Assembly (NCBI RefSeq): GCF_021043375.1
Contig: NZ_JAJNDV010000002.1
Coordinates: 1 to 64,000, forward strand
DNA: 64,000 nucleotides
Source of the DNA: Sphingomonas sp. IC-56
Lineage (GTDB): Bacteria; Pseudomonadota; Alphaproteobacteria; Sphingomonadales; Sphingomonadaceae
Reading direction: 5' to 3'
Shown: positions 44,891-54,934 of the stretch, piece by piece
Layout of the letters: each line of letters begins with the position of its first letter
Numbering within the stretch: position 1 is the first letter of the stretch
Notes under the pieces: model-generated
Databases searched by the model: none
What the model was told of the DNA's origin: nothing
Seen by the model: the letters and a program-made list of their open reading frames with translations, nothing else
Made by a program: the position numbers and the translations under genes

Positions 44891-45882
44891 CAGAGCGCCT
44901 TCACCACGACGCTCTGCGCGGCTTCGCGCGCCAGCGGGTTGCGCAGCGGCAGCGTGAAGGGCTTGGCTTCGATCTCGAACACGTCGCCTTCTTCCGTGCG
45001 GATGCCGTCGCTGAACGACAACGTCGCGGTGCCAAAGAAGTGGACGTGAATGTCGCCCGGGCGCCGGAACAGCGGATATTTGAAGTGGTGATGCTCCAGG
45101 TTCGCCAGGCTGTGCGACATATTGTCCTCACCCGACAGGAACGGCTTCTCCCACAGCGTCTCGCCATTGCGCACGATGCGGCTCGCCCCGCGCACGTCAC
45201 GCGGCGCCTCGCCGACCAGCAGCTCGGGGCCAAGCGCTGCCTGGCGCAGCTTGGAATGCGCCAGCCACAGATAATTGTGCCGCTCGGTCACATGGTCGCT
45301 GAACTCGTTGGCCAGGCACAGCCCCAGCCGGTGCGGCGTGCCGTCGGGACCGATCAGGTAGATCCCGGCCAGCTCCGGCTCCTCGCCGCCATCCTGCGCG
45401 AATGCCGGCATGGCCAGCGGCTCGCCCGGGCCGACCAGCTGCGAGCCATCGCCCTTATAGAACCATTCGGGCTGCTGTCCGGTCTCGCCGGCAGCGGGCT
45501 TGCCGCCCTCCACGCCTTCCAGGAACATGCGCATCGAATCGGTCTGCTTCTCAGCCGCAGCCGCCTCGCGATGCATCTTGTCGCGCCCTTCGGCCGAGCC
45601 GAGATGGGTGAGCCCAGTGCCGGTCATCACCAGGTGCGCCGGATCCTCATGGCTGATCGGCGAGACGAAATTGCCAGCAGTGAATTCGGCCTGCAGGTCG
45701 ACCGCGGCGCCCTCGCCAGCAGCTTCGATCGCCTGCGCCAAGCTCTGCCCGGCCTCGATCGCCCGAAGCGCGAGTTCACGCACGCTGGCCACGCCGGGCA
45801 CGGTCGCGGCGCGACCTCCCTGGGCTGCGACCACCGACAGGGTGCCGTCGGCGCCCCGATGCTGCAACAGGCGTAGGCTCAT
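44890..45882 (-). CDS. AraD1-family protein (probable 2-keto-3-deoxy-L-arabonate dehydratase, FAH fold)
   Basis: 330 residues from ATG 45882. It belongs to the fumarylacetoacetate-hydrolase-like AraD1/GguC group, with EWFYKGDGSQLVGPGEPL and the metal-binding region DDG-like EEPELAGIYLIGPDGTP. In bacteria with this pathway such proteins stand in for the usual dehydratase and convert 2-keto-3-deoxy-L-arabonate to 2-oxoglutarate semialdehyde. It is the first gene of the leftward operon and diverges from the GntR gene across a region with the GTCTGAC operator. Confidence 0.82.
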   Translation of the reverse strand: MSLRLLQHRGADGTLSVVAAQGGRAATVPGVASVRELALRAIEAGQSLAQAIEAAGEGAAVDLQAEFTAGNFVSPISHEDPAHLVMTGTGLTHLGSAEGRDKMHREAAAAEKQTDSMRMFLEGVEGGKPAAGETGQQPEWFYKGDGSQLVGPGEPLAMPAFAQDGGEEPELAGIYLIGPDGTPHRLGLCLANEFSDHVTERHNYLWLAHSKLRQAALGPELLVGEAPRDVRGASRIVRNGETLWEKPFLSGEDNMSHSLANLEHHHFKYPLFRRPGDIHVHFFGTATLSFSDGIRTEEGDVFEIEAKPFTLPLRNPLAREAAQSVVVKAL

Positions 45883-46060
45883 CTCGCGTTCCTCGATTTC
45901 AGATGTTGTGCGCGGACCGCGCCGGCTGCTGCGCGGCGTGCCGGTCGGCGGCTGGGGAAACAGGGCATGGTGGCCGGGACATCCGCAAGCCGCCGGCATG
46001 GCGCGCGAAAACGCGGCACTTCTGCTCCAGACGGTCGTTCAGCGGGCACTGTCCTCTCCT

Positions 46061-46075
46061 TTTAGTCAGACATAT
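46061..46075. promoter_or_regulatory. Putative GntR operator before araD1 and the GntR gene
   Basis: TTTAGTCAGACATAT; read on the minus strand the core is GTCTGACTAAA, as at 38291 and 48418. It lies between the divergent regulator and the araD1 operon and could serve both. Confidence 0.65.
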
Positions 46076-46167
46076 TCTCGTTCCGCCCGTTAGGCAATCT
46101 TTCGTTCCTCTCCTTTGGCTGATACAAACGTGCAACAACAACGCACCACGATGATGAACGGGGTGGA

Positions 46168-46938
46168 ATGAAGACAGCCGGAGAGGCCCTGGAAATCGTG
46201 GATCAGGGGGAAGACGAGGGTGCGGAATCACGCCCCAGGCGCGGCACGGGCCGTCGCCTGCACGGGGCGATAGCGCACAAGCTGGGCGCCGCGATCGTCT
46301 CGGGCGAATATGCCCCTGGCGACCGGCTGGAGGGCGAAGTCGCCTTTTCCGAAACGCTCAACGTCTCGCGCAGCGCGTATCGCGAGGCAGTGCAGGTGCT
46401 GGTCGCCAAGGGCCTGGTGGAAAGCCGGACCAAGGCGGGCACCCGCGTGCTACCGCGCAACCGCTGGAACCTGCTCGACCCCGACGTGCTCGCCTGGGCC
46501 TTTACCGGCGAGCCGGACATCGAGTTCATCCGCAACCTGTTTGAACTGCGCCAGATCGTCGAACCCGCCGCTGCCAGCCTGGCGGCCCAGCGCCGCGACC
46601 GCGACGACCTGAAGTCGATGAAGACAGCGCTGACGGCGATGCGCAAGCACTCGCTCGCCACTGAGGCAGGCCGAGCCGCCGACCGCGACTTCCACAACGC
46701 GCTGCTCCAGGCGACGCGCAACGAAGCCGTGGTGGCGCTCAGCGCCAGCATCGGCGCGGCGGTCAGCTGGACCACCCAGTTCAAGCAACGCGCCCGCGCC
46801 CTGCCCCGCAATCCGATTCCCGACCATGTCCGCGTCTATGACGCGATTGCTGCCGGCGACGCCGCCGCTGCTGCGGAGGCAATGCGCACGCTGGTCGACC
46901 TGGCGCTTGAGGACACCCGCAGCGCCATGCAGGCCTGA
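46168..46938 (+). CDS. GntR/FadR-family regulator (FCD domain) of the arabinose locus
   Basis: 256 residues. Winged helix at about 25-95 (HKLGAAIVSGEYAPGDRLEGEVAFSETLNVSRSAYREAVQVLVAKGLVESRTKAGTRV) and an all-helical FCD effector domain (FELRQIVEPAAASLAAQRRD; ADRDFHNALLQAT with the metal-binding Asp/His pattern). Members usually bind sugar acids and are released from DNA by them; here the ligand may be L-arabonate or a keto-deoxy derivative. Its probable sites are the three GTCTGAC motifs at 38291, 46061 and 48418. ATG at 46168. Confidence 0.88.
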   Translation: MKTAGEALEIVDQGEDEGAESRPRRGTGRRLHGAIAHKLGAAIVSGEYAPGDRLEGEVAFSETLNVSRSAYREAVQVLVAKGLVESRTKAGTRVLPRNRWNLLDPDVLAWAFTGEPDIEFIRNLFELRQIVEPAAASLAAQRRDRDDLKSMKTALTAMRKHSLATEAGRAADRDFHNALLQATRNEAVVALSASIGAAVSWTTQFKQRARALPRNPIPDHVRVYDAIAAGDAAAAAEAMRTLVDLALEDTRSAMQA

Positions 46939-46954
46939 GGACCACACAAACGAA

Positions 46955-46983
46955 AACGGGGACCGGCACCGCCGCTCCCCGTT
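46955..46983. terminator. Terminator between convergent GntR and MFS genes
   Basis: AACGGGGA (46955-46962) and TCCCCGTT (46976-46983) form an 8-bp stem with a 13-nt loop. On the minus strand it is followed by TT, giving a short T run after the stem, so it best fits the end of the MFS gene. Confidence 0.6.
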
Positions 46984-47035
46984 CCCGTGCATTCCAGTTC
47001 AGTCCAGGCCGCGCCGAAGCGCGGCCCGTTTCGGA

Positions 47036-48343
47036 TCACACCACTTGCTGGTCCGGCAGCGCGTGCGTCGGCTTGGAGCCCCACAGCGCGTAGAACAGGA
47101 TGTACAGCTCGCACGCCGCCGTCAGCAGGAACGACATCTGCAGACCGATCGTGTCAGCCAACCAACCCTGCACGACGACGAGCGCACCACCAGCGATCGC
47201 CATGATGAGCAGGCCCGAACCCTCTTCAGTCAGCGGACCCAGGCCCTTGATGCCCAGCGTGAAGATCGTCGGGAACATGATCGAGTGGAACAGGCCCACC
47301 AGGATCAGGAACCACATCGCGGCAGGCCCCGTGGTAAAGGTCGCCAGCAGCATCACGACGAACGCGCCGATCGCAAAGGCAGCCAGAACCTTGTCCGCCG
47401 GGATCTTCTGCATGATCAGGCTGCCGGCAAAGCGGCCCACCATCATGCCGCCCCACAGCAGCGCGAGATAGCGCGAAGCCTGCTCGTGCGTGATGTTGGC
47501 GATGTCGGGCTGCGACACGAAGTTGATGAACAGGTTGGCGACACCGATCTCGGCGATCAGGTAGATGAAGATCGCGGGAACACCCCAGACCAGGTTGCGG
47601 TGCTTCCACAGCGACAGGCTGCGGCGATCCTCACGCGAAACGCGCTGCGTCGCCTGGCCGATCGCCGGAAGCGGGAAGCGCGCGATCACAACCGCCAGCA
47701 GGATCAGGACGGCCGCGACGATCAGATAAGGCAGGATCACCGACTGCGCGTCGGCATAACGCTCCGCCGCGGTCAGCGTCACGCCGGCCTCTGCGGTGCC
47801 GCCCTTCGAACGGCCCAGGATCAGATAGCCCGCGAACAAAGGCGCGAGCGTGGTGCCCAGCGAGTTGAACGCCTGCACCAGGTTCAGGCGCGACGAGCCA
47901 GTCTCGGGCGGACCGATGACCGCCACATAGGGGTTAGCCGCGACCTGCAGCAGCGTGATGCCGCTGGCGATGATGAACAATGCGGTCAGCACCAAGCCAT
48001 AAGACGGGATGCGCGCCGCCGGCACCATCAGCAGCGCGCCGGCTGCCATGACCACCAGGCCGATCACGATCGACTTCTGGTATCCGATCCGCTCGATCAG
48101 CTTGGCCGACGGAATCGACGCCACGAAATACGCGATGAACCACACCGACTCGATCAGCGTCGTCTGCGTATAGTCGAGTTCGAACACGCTGCGCAGGTGC
48201 GGCAGCAGCGTGTTGTTGATAACGGTGATGAAGCCCCACATAAAGAACAGGCTGGCAAGCAGCGTCAGGGCCGGTCGATAGCTTCCGCCGGACCCAGGCG
48301 AATGCGCCCGAGCGGTGGATGCTGCGTTTATGGGTGCGGGCAT
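47036..48343 (-). CDS. Sugar MFS transporter (FucP/GluP family)
   Basis: 435 residues, 12 predicted spans. It has the family features FFMWGFITVINNTLLPHLRSVF in span 1, the acidic-asparagine region SGITLLQVAANPYVAVIGPPE in span 4-5 and SRLNLVQAFNSLGTTLAPLF. FucP-type carriers import fucose, glucose, galactose or arabinose with protons. The promoter carries the GTCTGAC operator (48418-48432) shared with the other arabinose genes, so L-arabinose or galactose is the likely substrate. Confidence 0.88.
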   Translation of the reverse strand: MPAPINAASTARAHSPGSGGSYRPALTLLASLFFMWGFITVINNTLLPHLRSVFELDYTQTTLIESVWFIAYFVASIPSAKLIERIGYQKSIVIGLVVMAAGALLMVPAARIPSYGLVLTALFIIASGITLLQVAANPYVAVIGPPETGSSRLNLVQAFNSLGTTLAPLFAGYLILGRSKGGTAEAGVTLTAAERYADAQSVILPYLIVAAVLILLAVVIARFPLPAIGQATQRVSREDRRSLSLWKHRNLVWGVPAIFIYLIAEIGVANLFINFVSQPDIANITHEQASRYLALLWGGMMVGRFAGSLIMQKIPADKVLAAFAIGAFVVMLLATFTTGPAAMWFLILVGLFHSIMFPTIFTLGIKGLGPLTEEGSGLLIMAIAGGALVVVQGWLADTIGLQMSFLLTAACELYILFYALWGSKPTHALPDQQVV

Positions 48344-48417
48344 CGCGATCCTTCTCTCCTTGGAATGGAAGGCCTAGCGAGTCCAACCAAGGATTCCCAG
48401 CCAGCTTCCATTACGAT

Positions 48418-48432
48418 TTTTGTCTGACTATA
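48418..48432. promoter_or_regulatory. Putative GntR operator between the MFS gene and galM
   Basis: TTTTGTCTGACTATA, same core as the other two sites. The two genes diverge here (144 bp apart), so one site may control transport on one side and mutarotase plus dehydratase on the other. Confidence 0.65.
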
Positions 48433-48487
48433 TGGGTGAGGAAGGGCGCGTCAACGGCGCCGAGGCACTGGAGAGGAGATACACGGG

Positions 48488-49627
48488 ATGGGCAAGGCGA
48501 CATTCATGGGCGCAGCGGCGCTCGGCGTGATGCTTGTGGCGCAGTCGGCGACGGCTGCCGAAGCCAAGCGCGAAGCGGCAGGCACGCTGAAGGACGGCAC
48601 TGCGGTGGAGGCGGTCACCCTGTCCAACGCCAAGGGTGTCTCCGCACGCATCCTGACCTACGGCGCCACGCTGCAATCGCTCAAGGGGCCCGACCGCGCC
48701 GGCAAGATCGCCGACGTGACGTTGGGCTATGACGATCTCGCCTCCTATGTCGACCATCCCAACTATTTCGGCGTCACCGTCGGCCGCTATGCCAACCGCA
48801 TCGCCGGCGGCAAGTTCACGCTGAACGGCAAGAGCTACCAGCTGCCGCTCAACGACAAGACCAACTCGCTGCACGGCGGTGGCCAGGGTTTCGACAAGAA
48901 GAACTGGCGCATCCTCTCGGTCGAGAGCGGCCCCACGGCGCGCGTGGTGTTCGGCCTCACCAGCGCTGAGGGCGACTCGGGCTATCCCGGCAAGCTCGAC
49001 GTGAAGGTCACCTATTCGCTCGACGAAGACGGCGCGCTCCAGATCGCGTTCGACGCGGCCACCGACAAACCGACCGTCGTCAACATGACCAACCACGCGA
49101 TCTTCAACCTGGCCGGCGAAGGCTCGCCGATGGGCGCGATGGGCCATCTGCTCACCATCCTCGCCACCACCTACACGCCGGTCAACGCCGCGCTGATCCC
49201 GACCGGCGAGCTTCGCCCGGTCTCCGGCAGCGTGTTCGATTTCCGTAAAGCCCGCATGATCGGCGAGGGTCTTCGCGACGGCACTGACCAGCAGATCCGC
49301 TATGGCCAGGGCTATGACCACAACTTCGCGCTCGACAAGGGCCTGACCGCCAAGCCCGAACTGGCCGCGCGTCTGGAAGATCCCGCCTCGGGCCGCGTGC
49401 TCGAAGTGCTCACCACGGAGCCCGGCGTCCAGTTCTACACGGGCAACTTCCTAGACGGCACCTATTACGGCAAGTCCGGCCATCTGTACCGCATGGGTGA
49501 CGGCATTGCGCTGGAGCCCCAGAAATTTCCCGATGCACCAAATCAGTCGAAATTCGTTTCCGCTCGTGTTGATCCGGGCAAGCCGTACAGGCATGTCATG
49601 ATCTACCGCCTTTCGGTTTCCCAGTAA
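48488..49627 (+). CDS. galM: Aldose 1-epimerase (mutarotase), exported
   Basis: 379 residues with a signal peptide ([21 protein letters not shown]). It interconverts alpha and beta anomers of galactose or arabinose. Motifs: [55 protein letters not shown] (catalytic His) and [12 protein letters not shown] near the end, with the general-base Glu in LTTEPG. ATG 48488 with GGAG-type site. It lies 10 bp before the dehydratase gene and is probably co-transcribed, which ties it to arabinose use. Confidence 0.9.
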   Translation: MGKATFMGAAALGVMLVAQSATAAEAKREAAGTLKDGTAVEAVTLSNAKGVSARILTYGATLQSLKGPDRAGKIADVTLGYDDLASYVDHPNYFGVTVGRYANRIAGGKFTLNGKSYQLPLNDKTNSLHGGGQGFDKKNWRILSVESGPTARVVFGLTSAEGDSGYPGKLDVKVTYSLDEDGALQIAFDAATDKPTVVNMTNHAIFNLAGEGSPMGAMGHLLTILATTYTPVNAALIPTGELRPVSGSVFDFRKARMIGEGLRDGTDQQIRYGQGYDHNFALDKGLTAKPELAARLEDPASGRVLEVLTTEPGVQFYTGNFLDGTYYGKSGHLYRMGDGIALEPQKFPDAPNQSKFVSARVDPGKPYRHVMIYRLSVSQ

Positions 49628-49637
49628 CGGACCTGCC

Positions 49638-51434
49638 ATGACAGCTCAGAACCCGCCCAAGCTTCGTTCACGCGCTTGGTTCGACAATCCCGACAATATC
49701 GACATGACCGCCCTTTATCTGGAGCGGTACCTGAATTTCGGGATCAGCCTGGAAGAACTCCAGTCGGGCAAGCCGATCATCGGCATTGCCCAGACCGGCA
49801 GCGATCTTTCCCCGTGCAACCGCCACCACCTGGTGCTGGCGGAGCGCGTGCGCGAGGGTATCCGCGAAGCCGGCGGCATCGCCATCGAATTCCCGGTCCA
49901 TCCGATCCAGGAAACCGGCAAACGCCCCACCGCGGGCCTTGACCGCAACCTCGCCTATATGGGCTTGGTCGAGCTGCTCTACGGCTATCCGATCGATGGC
50001 GTCGTGCTGACGATCGGCTGCGACAAGACCACGCCGGCCTGCCTGATGGCGGCGGCAACCGTGAACATTCCGGCGATCGCCCTGTCGGTCGGCCCGATGC
50101 TCAATGGCTGGCACAAGGGCGAGCGCACCGGCTCGGGCACCATCGTGTGGAAGGCGCGCCAGATGCTCGCCGCCGGCGAGATCGACGACAAGGAGTTCAT
50201 CAAGCTCGTTGCGTCGTCCGCGCCGTCGACGGGCTATTGCAACACCATGGGCACCGCCACGACGATGAACTCGCTGTGCGAAGCGCTCGGCATGTCGCTG
50301 CCTGGCTCGGCGGCTATTCCCGCGCCGTATCGCGACCGCCAGGAAGTCTCGTACATCACCGGCAAACGCATCGTCGAAATGGTGGCCGAGGACCTCAAGC
50401 CCTCCGACATTTTGACTCGTGAAGCGTTCGAGAACGCGATTGTCGTCAATTCGGCGATCGGCGGCTCGACCAACGCGCCGATCCACTTGGCGGCAATCGC
50501 GCGCCATGTCGGCGTCGATCTGCCGATCGAGACCTGGCAGGAAAAGGGCCACAAGGTTCCGCTGCTGGTCAACCTGCAGCCGGCCGGCGAATATCTCGGC
50601 GAGGATTATTACCGCGCCGGCGGCGTTCCAGCGGTCACCGCCCAGCTGATGCAACAGGGCCTGATCCACGAGGGCGTGCTCACCGTGAACGGTAAGTCGA
50701 TGGGCGACAATTGCCGCGACGCGACGATCGAGGACGAGAAGGTCATCCGTCCGTTCGTACAGCCGCTTGTGGAAGATGCCGGCTTCATTGTCCTCAAGGG
50801 CAATCTGTTCGACGCCGCGATCATGAAGACCAGCGTGATCTCGCCCGAGTTCCGCGACCGCTATCTCTCCAACCCGGAAGATCCCGACGCGTTCGAGGGT
50901 CCGGCAGTCGTGTTCGACGGTCCCGAGGACTATCATCACCGCATCGACGATCCGGCGACCGGCATCACCGATCAGACGCTGCTGTTCATGCGCGGCGCCG
51001 GCCCGATCGGCTATCCCGGCGCGGCCGAGGTCGTGAACATGCGTCCGCCAGCCTATCTGATCCGCGAGGGCGTGCATGCGCTCCCGTGCATCGGTGATGG
51101 CCGTCAGTCCGGCACCAGCGGCAGCCCGTCGATCCTCAACGCCAGCCCCGAGGCAGCAGCCATGGGTGGCTTGGCGCTGATCCAGACCGGCGACCGCGTC
51201 CGCATCGACTTGAACAAGGGCACTGCCGACGTTCTGGTCTCCGACGAGGAGCTGGCTACCCGCCGCGCCAAGCTGGAAGCCGAAGGCGGCTTCAAGTACC
51301 CGGCGTCGCAGACTCCGTGGCAGGAAATCCAGCGCTCGGTGGTCGGCCAGATGAACACCGGCGCGATCCTCGAAGGTGCTGAAAAGTACCAGAAGATCGC
51401 CCAGACCATGGGCCTGCCCCGCGACAACCACTAA
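49638..51434 (+). CDS. IlvD/Edd-family sugar-acid dehydratase, probable L-arabinonate dehydratase
   Basis: 598 residues. Iron-sulphur dehydratase that removes water from an aldonate to give the 2-keto-3-deoxy acid. Cluster ligands lie in [28 protein letters not shown] and the [13 protein letters not shown] region. [13 protein letters not shown] and the C-terminal [17 protein letters not shown] are conserved in the group that handles arabinonate, xylonate and related pentonates. Given the neighbours, L-arabinonate is the likely substrate. This is step 3 of the non-phosphorylating route, between the lactonase (absent here) and the AraD1-family protein. Confidence 0.88.
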   Translation: MTAQNPPKLRSRAWFDNPDNIDMTALYLERYLNFGISLEELQSGKPIIGIAQTGSDLSPCNRHHLVLAERVREGIREAGGIAIEFPVHPIQETGKRPTAGLDRNLAYMGLVELLYGYPIDGVVLTIGCDKTTPACLMAAATVNIPAIALSVGPMLNGWHKGERTGSGTIVWKARQMLAAGEIDDKEFIKLVASSAPSTGYCNTMGTATTMNSLCEALGMSLPGSAAIPAPYRDRQEVSYITGKRIVEMVAEDLKPSDILTREAFENAIVVNSAIGGSTNAPIHLAAIARHVGVDLPIETWQEKGHKVPLLVNLQPAGEYLGEDYYRAGGVPAVTAQLMQQGLIHEGVLTVNGKSMGDNCRDATIEDEKVIRPFVQPLVEDAGFIVLKGNLFDAAIMKTSVISPEFRDRYLSNPEDPDAFEGPAVVFDGPEDYHHRIDDPATGITDQTLLFMRGAGPIGYPGAAEVVNMRPPAYLIREGVHALPCIGDGRQSGTSGSPSILNASPEAAAMGGLALIQTGDRVRIDLNKGTADVLVSDEELATRRAKLEAEGGFKYPASQTPWQEIQRSVVGQMNTGAILEGAEKYQKIAQTMGLPRDNH

Positions 51435-51443
51435 GGGTAGGTA

Positions 51444-51575
51444 GATCCTCCCCCGGAGGGGGAGGGGGACCACGCGCAGCGTGGTGGAGGGGTATTCTCC
51501 GCGAGCGATCCGGCCCGTGGCGCACTACCCCTCCGTCAGCTCTGCGGGCTGCCACCTCCCCTCCGGGGGAGGATC
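51444..51575. repeat. Long imperfect inverted repeat
   Basis: Left arm 51444-51496 (starts ATCCTCCCCCGGAGGG, ends GGTGGAGGGGTA) and right arm 51524-51575 (starts ACTACCCCTCCGTCAG, ends CTCCGGGGGAGGAT) are imperfect complements with a short spacer. It belongs to the same hairpin family seen at 57168, 58071, 59721 and 62490. It may end the dehydratase transcript. Confidence 0.7.
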
Positions 51576-51615
51576 GAGGCGTGCGCAGCGCGCGCATGAA
51601 ATCAGGAGCGGACCG

Positions 51616-53943
51616 ATGACCCTCACCCCCACCCGCCGCAACTTCCTCGCCGGCGCCAGCATCCTTGCCCTCACCGGCCCCGCCCTCGCCCAGGTCAAAG
51701 TCCCCGACCGCGCCACCCGCGCTGAACCGGTCGCCGCGCGCCACGTCACGCTGAAGCCCTCGCCCTTCGCCGACGCCACCGCCGCGAACCGCCGGTACTT
51801 GCTCTCGCTCGATCCCGAGCGCCTGCTCCACAATTTCTACACCTCCGCCGGCCTCCCCGCCCCCGCCCCCGTCTATGGCGGCTGGGAAGCCGCGGGCATT
51901 GCCGGCCACTCCCTCGGCCACTGGCTCACCGCCTGCGCGCTGGTGATCGCGGACACCGGCGACCGTGAGATCGCCGCACGGCTCGACCACGCCCTCTCCG
52001 AAATGGCCCGCATCCAGGCCGCGCATGGCGACGGCTATCTCGGCGGCACCACTGTCGAGCGTGGCGGGAAGATCGTCGACGGCAAGATCGTGTTCGAAGA
52101 GGTCCGCCGCGGCGACATCCGCACCGGCGGCTTCGACCTCAATGGCGGCTGGGTGCCGGTCTATACCTGGCACAAGGTGCATGCCGGCCTGGTCGACGCG
52201 CACCGCCTGGCGAACAATCCTCGCGCGCTCCCGCTCCTGCTCGGCCTGTCGGGCTATTTCGGGACGATCATCGAGGGCCTGTCGGACGATCAGGTCCAGC
52301 AGATCCTGCGCGCCGAACATGGCGGCATCAACGAATCCTATGCCGACACCTATGCGATCACCGGCGATCCCCGCTGGCTGCGTTTGGCCGAGCGCCTGCG
52401 CCACAAGGCAGTGCTCGATCCGCTGACCGCCCAGCAGGACAAGCTCGCCGGCCTTCACGCCAACACCCAGATCCCCAAGGTGATCGGCCTTGCCCGCCTG
52501 CACGAGCTGACCGGCAACCCGGCGCACGCCACCGCCGCGCGGTTCTTCCACTCCACGGTCACCCAGCATCACAGCTATGCGATTGGCGGCAACAGCGACC
52601 GCGAGCATTTCGGCAAGCCGGGCCAGCTCGCCGACGCCATCGCCGAAACCACCTGCGAGGCGTGCAACAGCTACAACATGCTGAAGCTCACCCGCCACCT
52701 CTATGGCTGGCAGCCCGACGCGTCGCTCTTCGACTATTACGAACGCGTCCAGCTCAACCACATGCTCGCGCACCAGCGCCCCGACACCGGCATGTTCGTC
52801 TATTTCATGCCCATGGCCGCGGGTGGCCGCCGCTCCTATTCGACGCCCGAGGAAAGCTTCTGGTGTTGCGTCGGCTCAGGCATGGAGAGCCACGCCAAGC
52901 ATGCCGACTCGATCTATTGGCAGAGCGCCGACACCCTCTACGTCAACCTCTACATCCCCTCCGCGCTCGACCTGCCCGATCGCGGCTGGAAGCTCGCGCT
53001 CGACACCGAATACCCGATGGACGGGCGCATCACCCTCACGGTCGAAAAGGCGCCCCGCCGCACCTCCGAACTAGCGCTCCGCATCCCTGGATGGAGCGAG
53101 GGCGCAACGCTCGAACTCGACGGCAAGCCGATGCCGCTCGCACCCACGCAGGGCTATGCCCGCCTCAAGCGCCGCTGGAAGGCGGGCGAGCGCGTCACCC
53201 TCTCCCTGCCGATGGCGCTGCGCACCGAAGCGATCCCTGGCGACTCGAACACGCTCGCCTTCCTGAGCGGCCCGCTCGTCCTCGCCGCTGATCTCGGCCC
53301 GGCCGACCGCCCGTTCGAAGGTGTTGGTCCCGCGCTGGTCGCCGCCGGCAATCCCGTCCAAGCGGCCAAGCCGATCCTGGGCGCGCTGCACCAATATCGC
53401 GTCGCCGACCCGCTGGGCGGCGAAACCACGCTCAAGCCCTTCTACCCGCTCCATGACCGCCGCACCGCCGTCTATCTCAAGCACTTCACGCCCGAGCGTT
53501 GGGCCACCGCCCGCGACGCCTATGTCGCCGACGCCACCGCCCGCGCCGAGCTCGCCCGCCGCACGATCGACGTGTTCTACTTGGGCGAAATGCAGCCCGA
53601 GCGCGACCACGCCTTCCAGTCGGCAAAGAGCGAGGCTTTTCAGCTGAACGGCCGCAGCGGGCGCAAACTGCTGACCCGCGAAGCGATGCGCTTCCGTCTC
53701 GCCCGCGAGCCCGGCGCGACGATCCTGCGCATCACTTATTGGGGCACCGACATCGACCGGGTCGCCGCGATCACCGCCGACGGCAAGCCGCTCGCCACCG
53801 AGCGCCGCGCAGGGCCGGCGGTGCCAAAGTTCGTCACCATCGATTACCCCCTCTCGGCCACAGGGAGCGCCACGACCGAAATCGGCTTCCGCGCCGAAAA
53901 GGGCGAAACGCTGGTATACGAGGCGCGAACGCTACGCCCCTGA
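51616..53943 (+). CDS. Beta-L-arabinofuranosidase, GH127 family
   Basis: 775 residues with an export signal that includes paired arginines (TRRNFLAGASILALTGPALA). GH127 signatures: YGGWEAAGIAGHSLGHWLTA, the zinc/cysteine catalytic segment ETTCEACNSYNMLKLTRHLYG and FWCCVGSGMESHAKH. In the family one of these cysteines is the nucleophile. It should release beta-L-arabinofuranose, as found in plant hydroxyproline-rich glycoproteins. ATG 51616 follows AGGAG. It extends the arabinose locus, although its promoter shows no GTCTGAC site. Confidence 0.9.
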   Translation: MTLTPTRRNFLAGASILALTGPALAQVKVPDRATRAEPVAARHVTLKPSPFADATAANRRYLLSLDPERLLHNFYTSAGLPAPAPVYGGWEAAGIAGHSLGHWLTACALVIADTGDREIAARLDHALSEMARIQAAHGDGYLGGTTVERGGKIVDGKIVFEEVRRGDIRTGGFDLNGGWVPVYTWHKVHAGLVDAHRLANNPRALPLLLGLSGYFGTIIEGLSDDQVQQILRAEHGGINESYADTYAITGDPRWLRLAERLRHKAVLDPLTAQQDKLAGLHANTQIPKVIGLARLHELTGNPAHATAARFFHSTVTQHHSYAIGGNSDREHFGKPGQLADAIAETTCEACNSYNMLKLTRHLYGWQPDASLFDYYERVQLNHMLAHQRPDTGMFVYFMPMAAGGRRSYSTPEESFWCCVGSGMESHAKHADSIYWQSADTLYVNLYIPSALDLPDRGWKLALDTEYPMDGRITLTVEKAPRRTSELALRIPGWSEGATLELDGKPMPLAPTQGYARLKRRWKAGERVTLSLPMALRTEAIPGDSNTLAFLSGPLVLAADLGPADRPFEGVGPALVAAGNPVQAAKPILGALHQYRVADPLGGETTLKPFYPLHDRRTAVYLKHFTPERWATARDAYVADATARAELARRTIDVFYLGEMQPERDHAFQSAKSEAFQLNGRSGRKLLTREAMRFRLAREPGATILRITYWGTDIDRVAAITADGKPLATERRAGPAVPKFVTIDYPLSATGSATTEIGFRAEKGETLVYEARTLRP

Positions 53944-54017
53944 GCCGCTTGCCACGATGAGACGCCCGCGTCACACTGCCCGCCTGGACCTCGATTCCGA
54001 AGGGCAGGGCTGCGCGC

Positions 54018-54887
54018 TTGAACCGCTACACCCCACCGCTACCGCCGCGCCGCGACTCCGTCGCGCGCGCGCATTATGCGGGGCTGGGGCGGCGCGAGCG
54101 AACGCTGATCGCCTGCTGCAACGCCGCCCTTCTGCTCGCCGCACTCGCCCTGCTCCTCTTCGGCAAGCCAGCCAGCTTCTCCGCGCCACCCGAGCCGGCA
54201 CCGATCTCGATCTTCGACGTCCCACCGCCGCTGCCGCCGCCACCACCGCCTGAGCAGGACGAGCCGAAGCCTAGCCGCATCAGCACCGCCAAACCCCAAG
54301 CCGCCGCCGGCGGGCGCAAGGCCAGCCCGCCGCCCCTCCCCACTTTGGCGAATCCAGCACCCGTTCTCGCGCTCGCGCCGCCATCACCGCTGATCCACCC
54401 GGAAGCGCCGCCCGCCACCACACCAGCACCAGGCACCGCACAGGGTAGCGACGGCACCGGACAGGGTTCGGGTGCGGGAAGCGGAAGCGGAGCCGGAAAT
54501 GGCGCCGGCAGCGGCAGCGGCAGCGGCACCGGCGGTGGCGAGGGCGGGGTCCGCTTCGCCCGCGCAGACTGGATCGAGAAACCAACCCGCGCCGCTTTCG
54601 AGCGCGAATGGCCGCCGCAACACCGCAAACTCGACGTCGAAGTGCGCGTCGTGGTTGCCTGCTACGTTAAGCCCAGTGGCCGGCCCCATCGCTGCAAGGT
54701 CGCCGCAATCAGCCGCCCCGGAGACGGCTTTGACCGCGCCGCCATCCGCCTTGTGCAGGGTGCCCGCGTAAGGCCTGTCCGTAAGAACGGGCAGGCAATG
54801 GACCTGCCGATTCTCGCCCCGATAGCCTTCTGGCCCGCGCCCAAGGCACCGCCGCCGACTTCCAAGGAGCAGACGAAAACGAAGTAG
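54018..54887 (+). CDS. TonB-like energy transducer
   Basis: 289 residues. Cytoplasmic start, one membrane span (TLIACCNAALLLAALALLLF), a long periplasmic Pro-rich segment (PPPLPPPPPPEQDEPKP) and a Gly/Ser-repeat linker (about 142-175), then a TonB C-terminal domain (VRVVVACYVKPSGRPHRCKVAAISRPGDGFDRAAIRLV). It should pass proton-motive energy to outer-membrane receptors. The only usable start is TTG 54018. It lies 105 bp before a zinc-type receptor gene in the same direction and is probably dedicated to it. No ExbB/ExbD is seen. Confidence 0.8.
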   Translation: MNRYTPPLPPRRDSVARAHYAGLGRRERTLIACCNAALLLAALALLLFGKPASFSAPPEPAPISIFDVPPPLPPPPPPEQDEPKPSRISTAKPQAAAGGRKASPPPLPTLANPAPVLALAPPSPLIHPEAPPATTPAPGTAQGSDGTGQGSGAGSGSGAGNGAGSGSGSGTGGGEGGVRFARADWIEKPTRAAFEREWPPQHRKLDVEVRVVVACYVKPSGRPHRCKVAAISRPGDGFDRAAIRLVQGARVRPVRKNGQAMDLPILAPIAFWPAPKAPPPTSKEQTKTK

Positions 54888-54934
54888 GGTGGTTGCCCTC
54901 CGGGTTTAGGTCCTCCGTCCGCCGAAAATAGCTT

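Noticed and set aside
49668..51473. 601-codon minus-strand frame opposite the dehydratase
   Set aside because: Mirror of the IlvD/Edd gene; Arg/His/Val-rich composition typical of antisense frames here.
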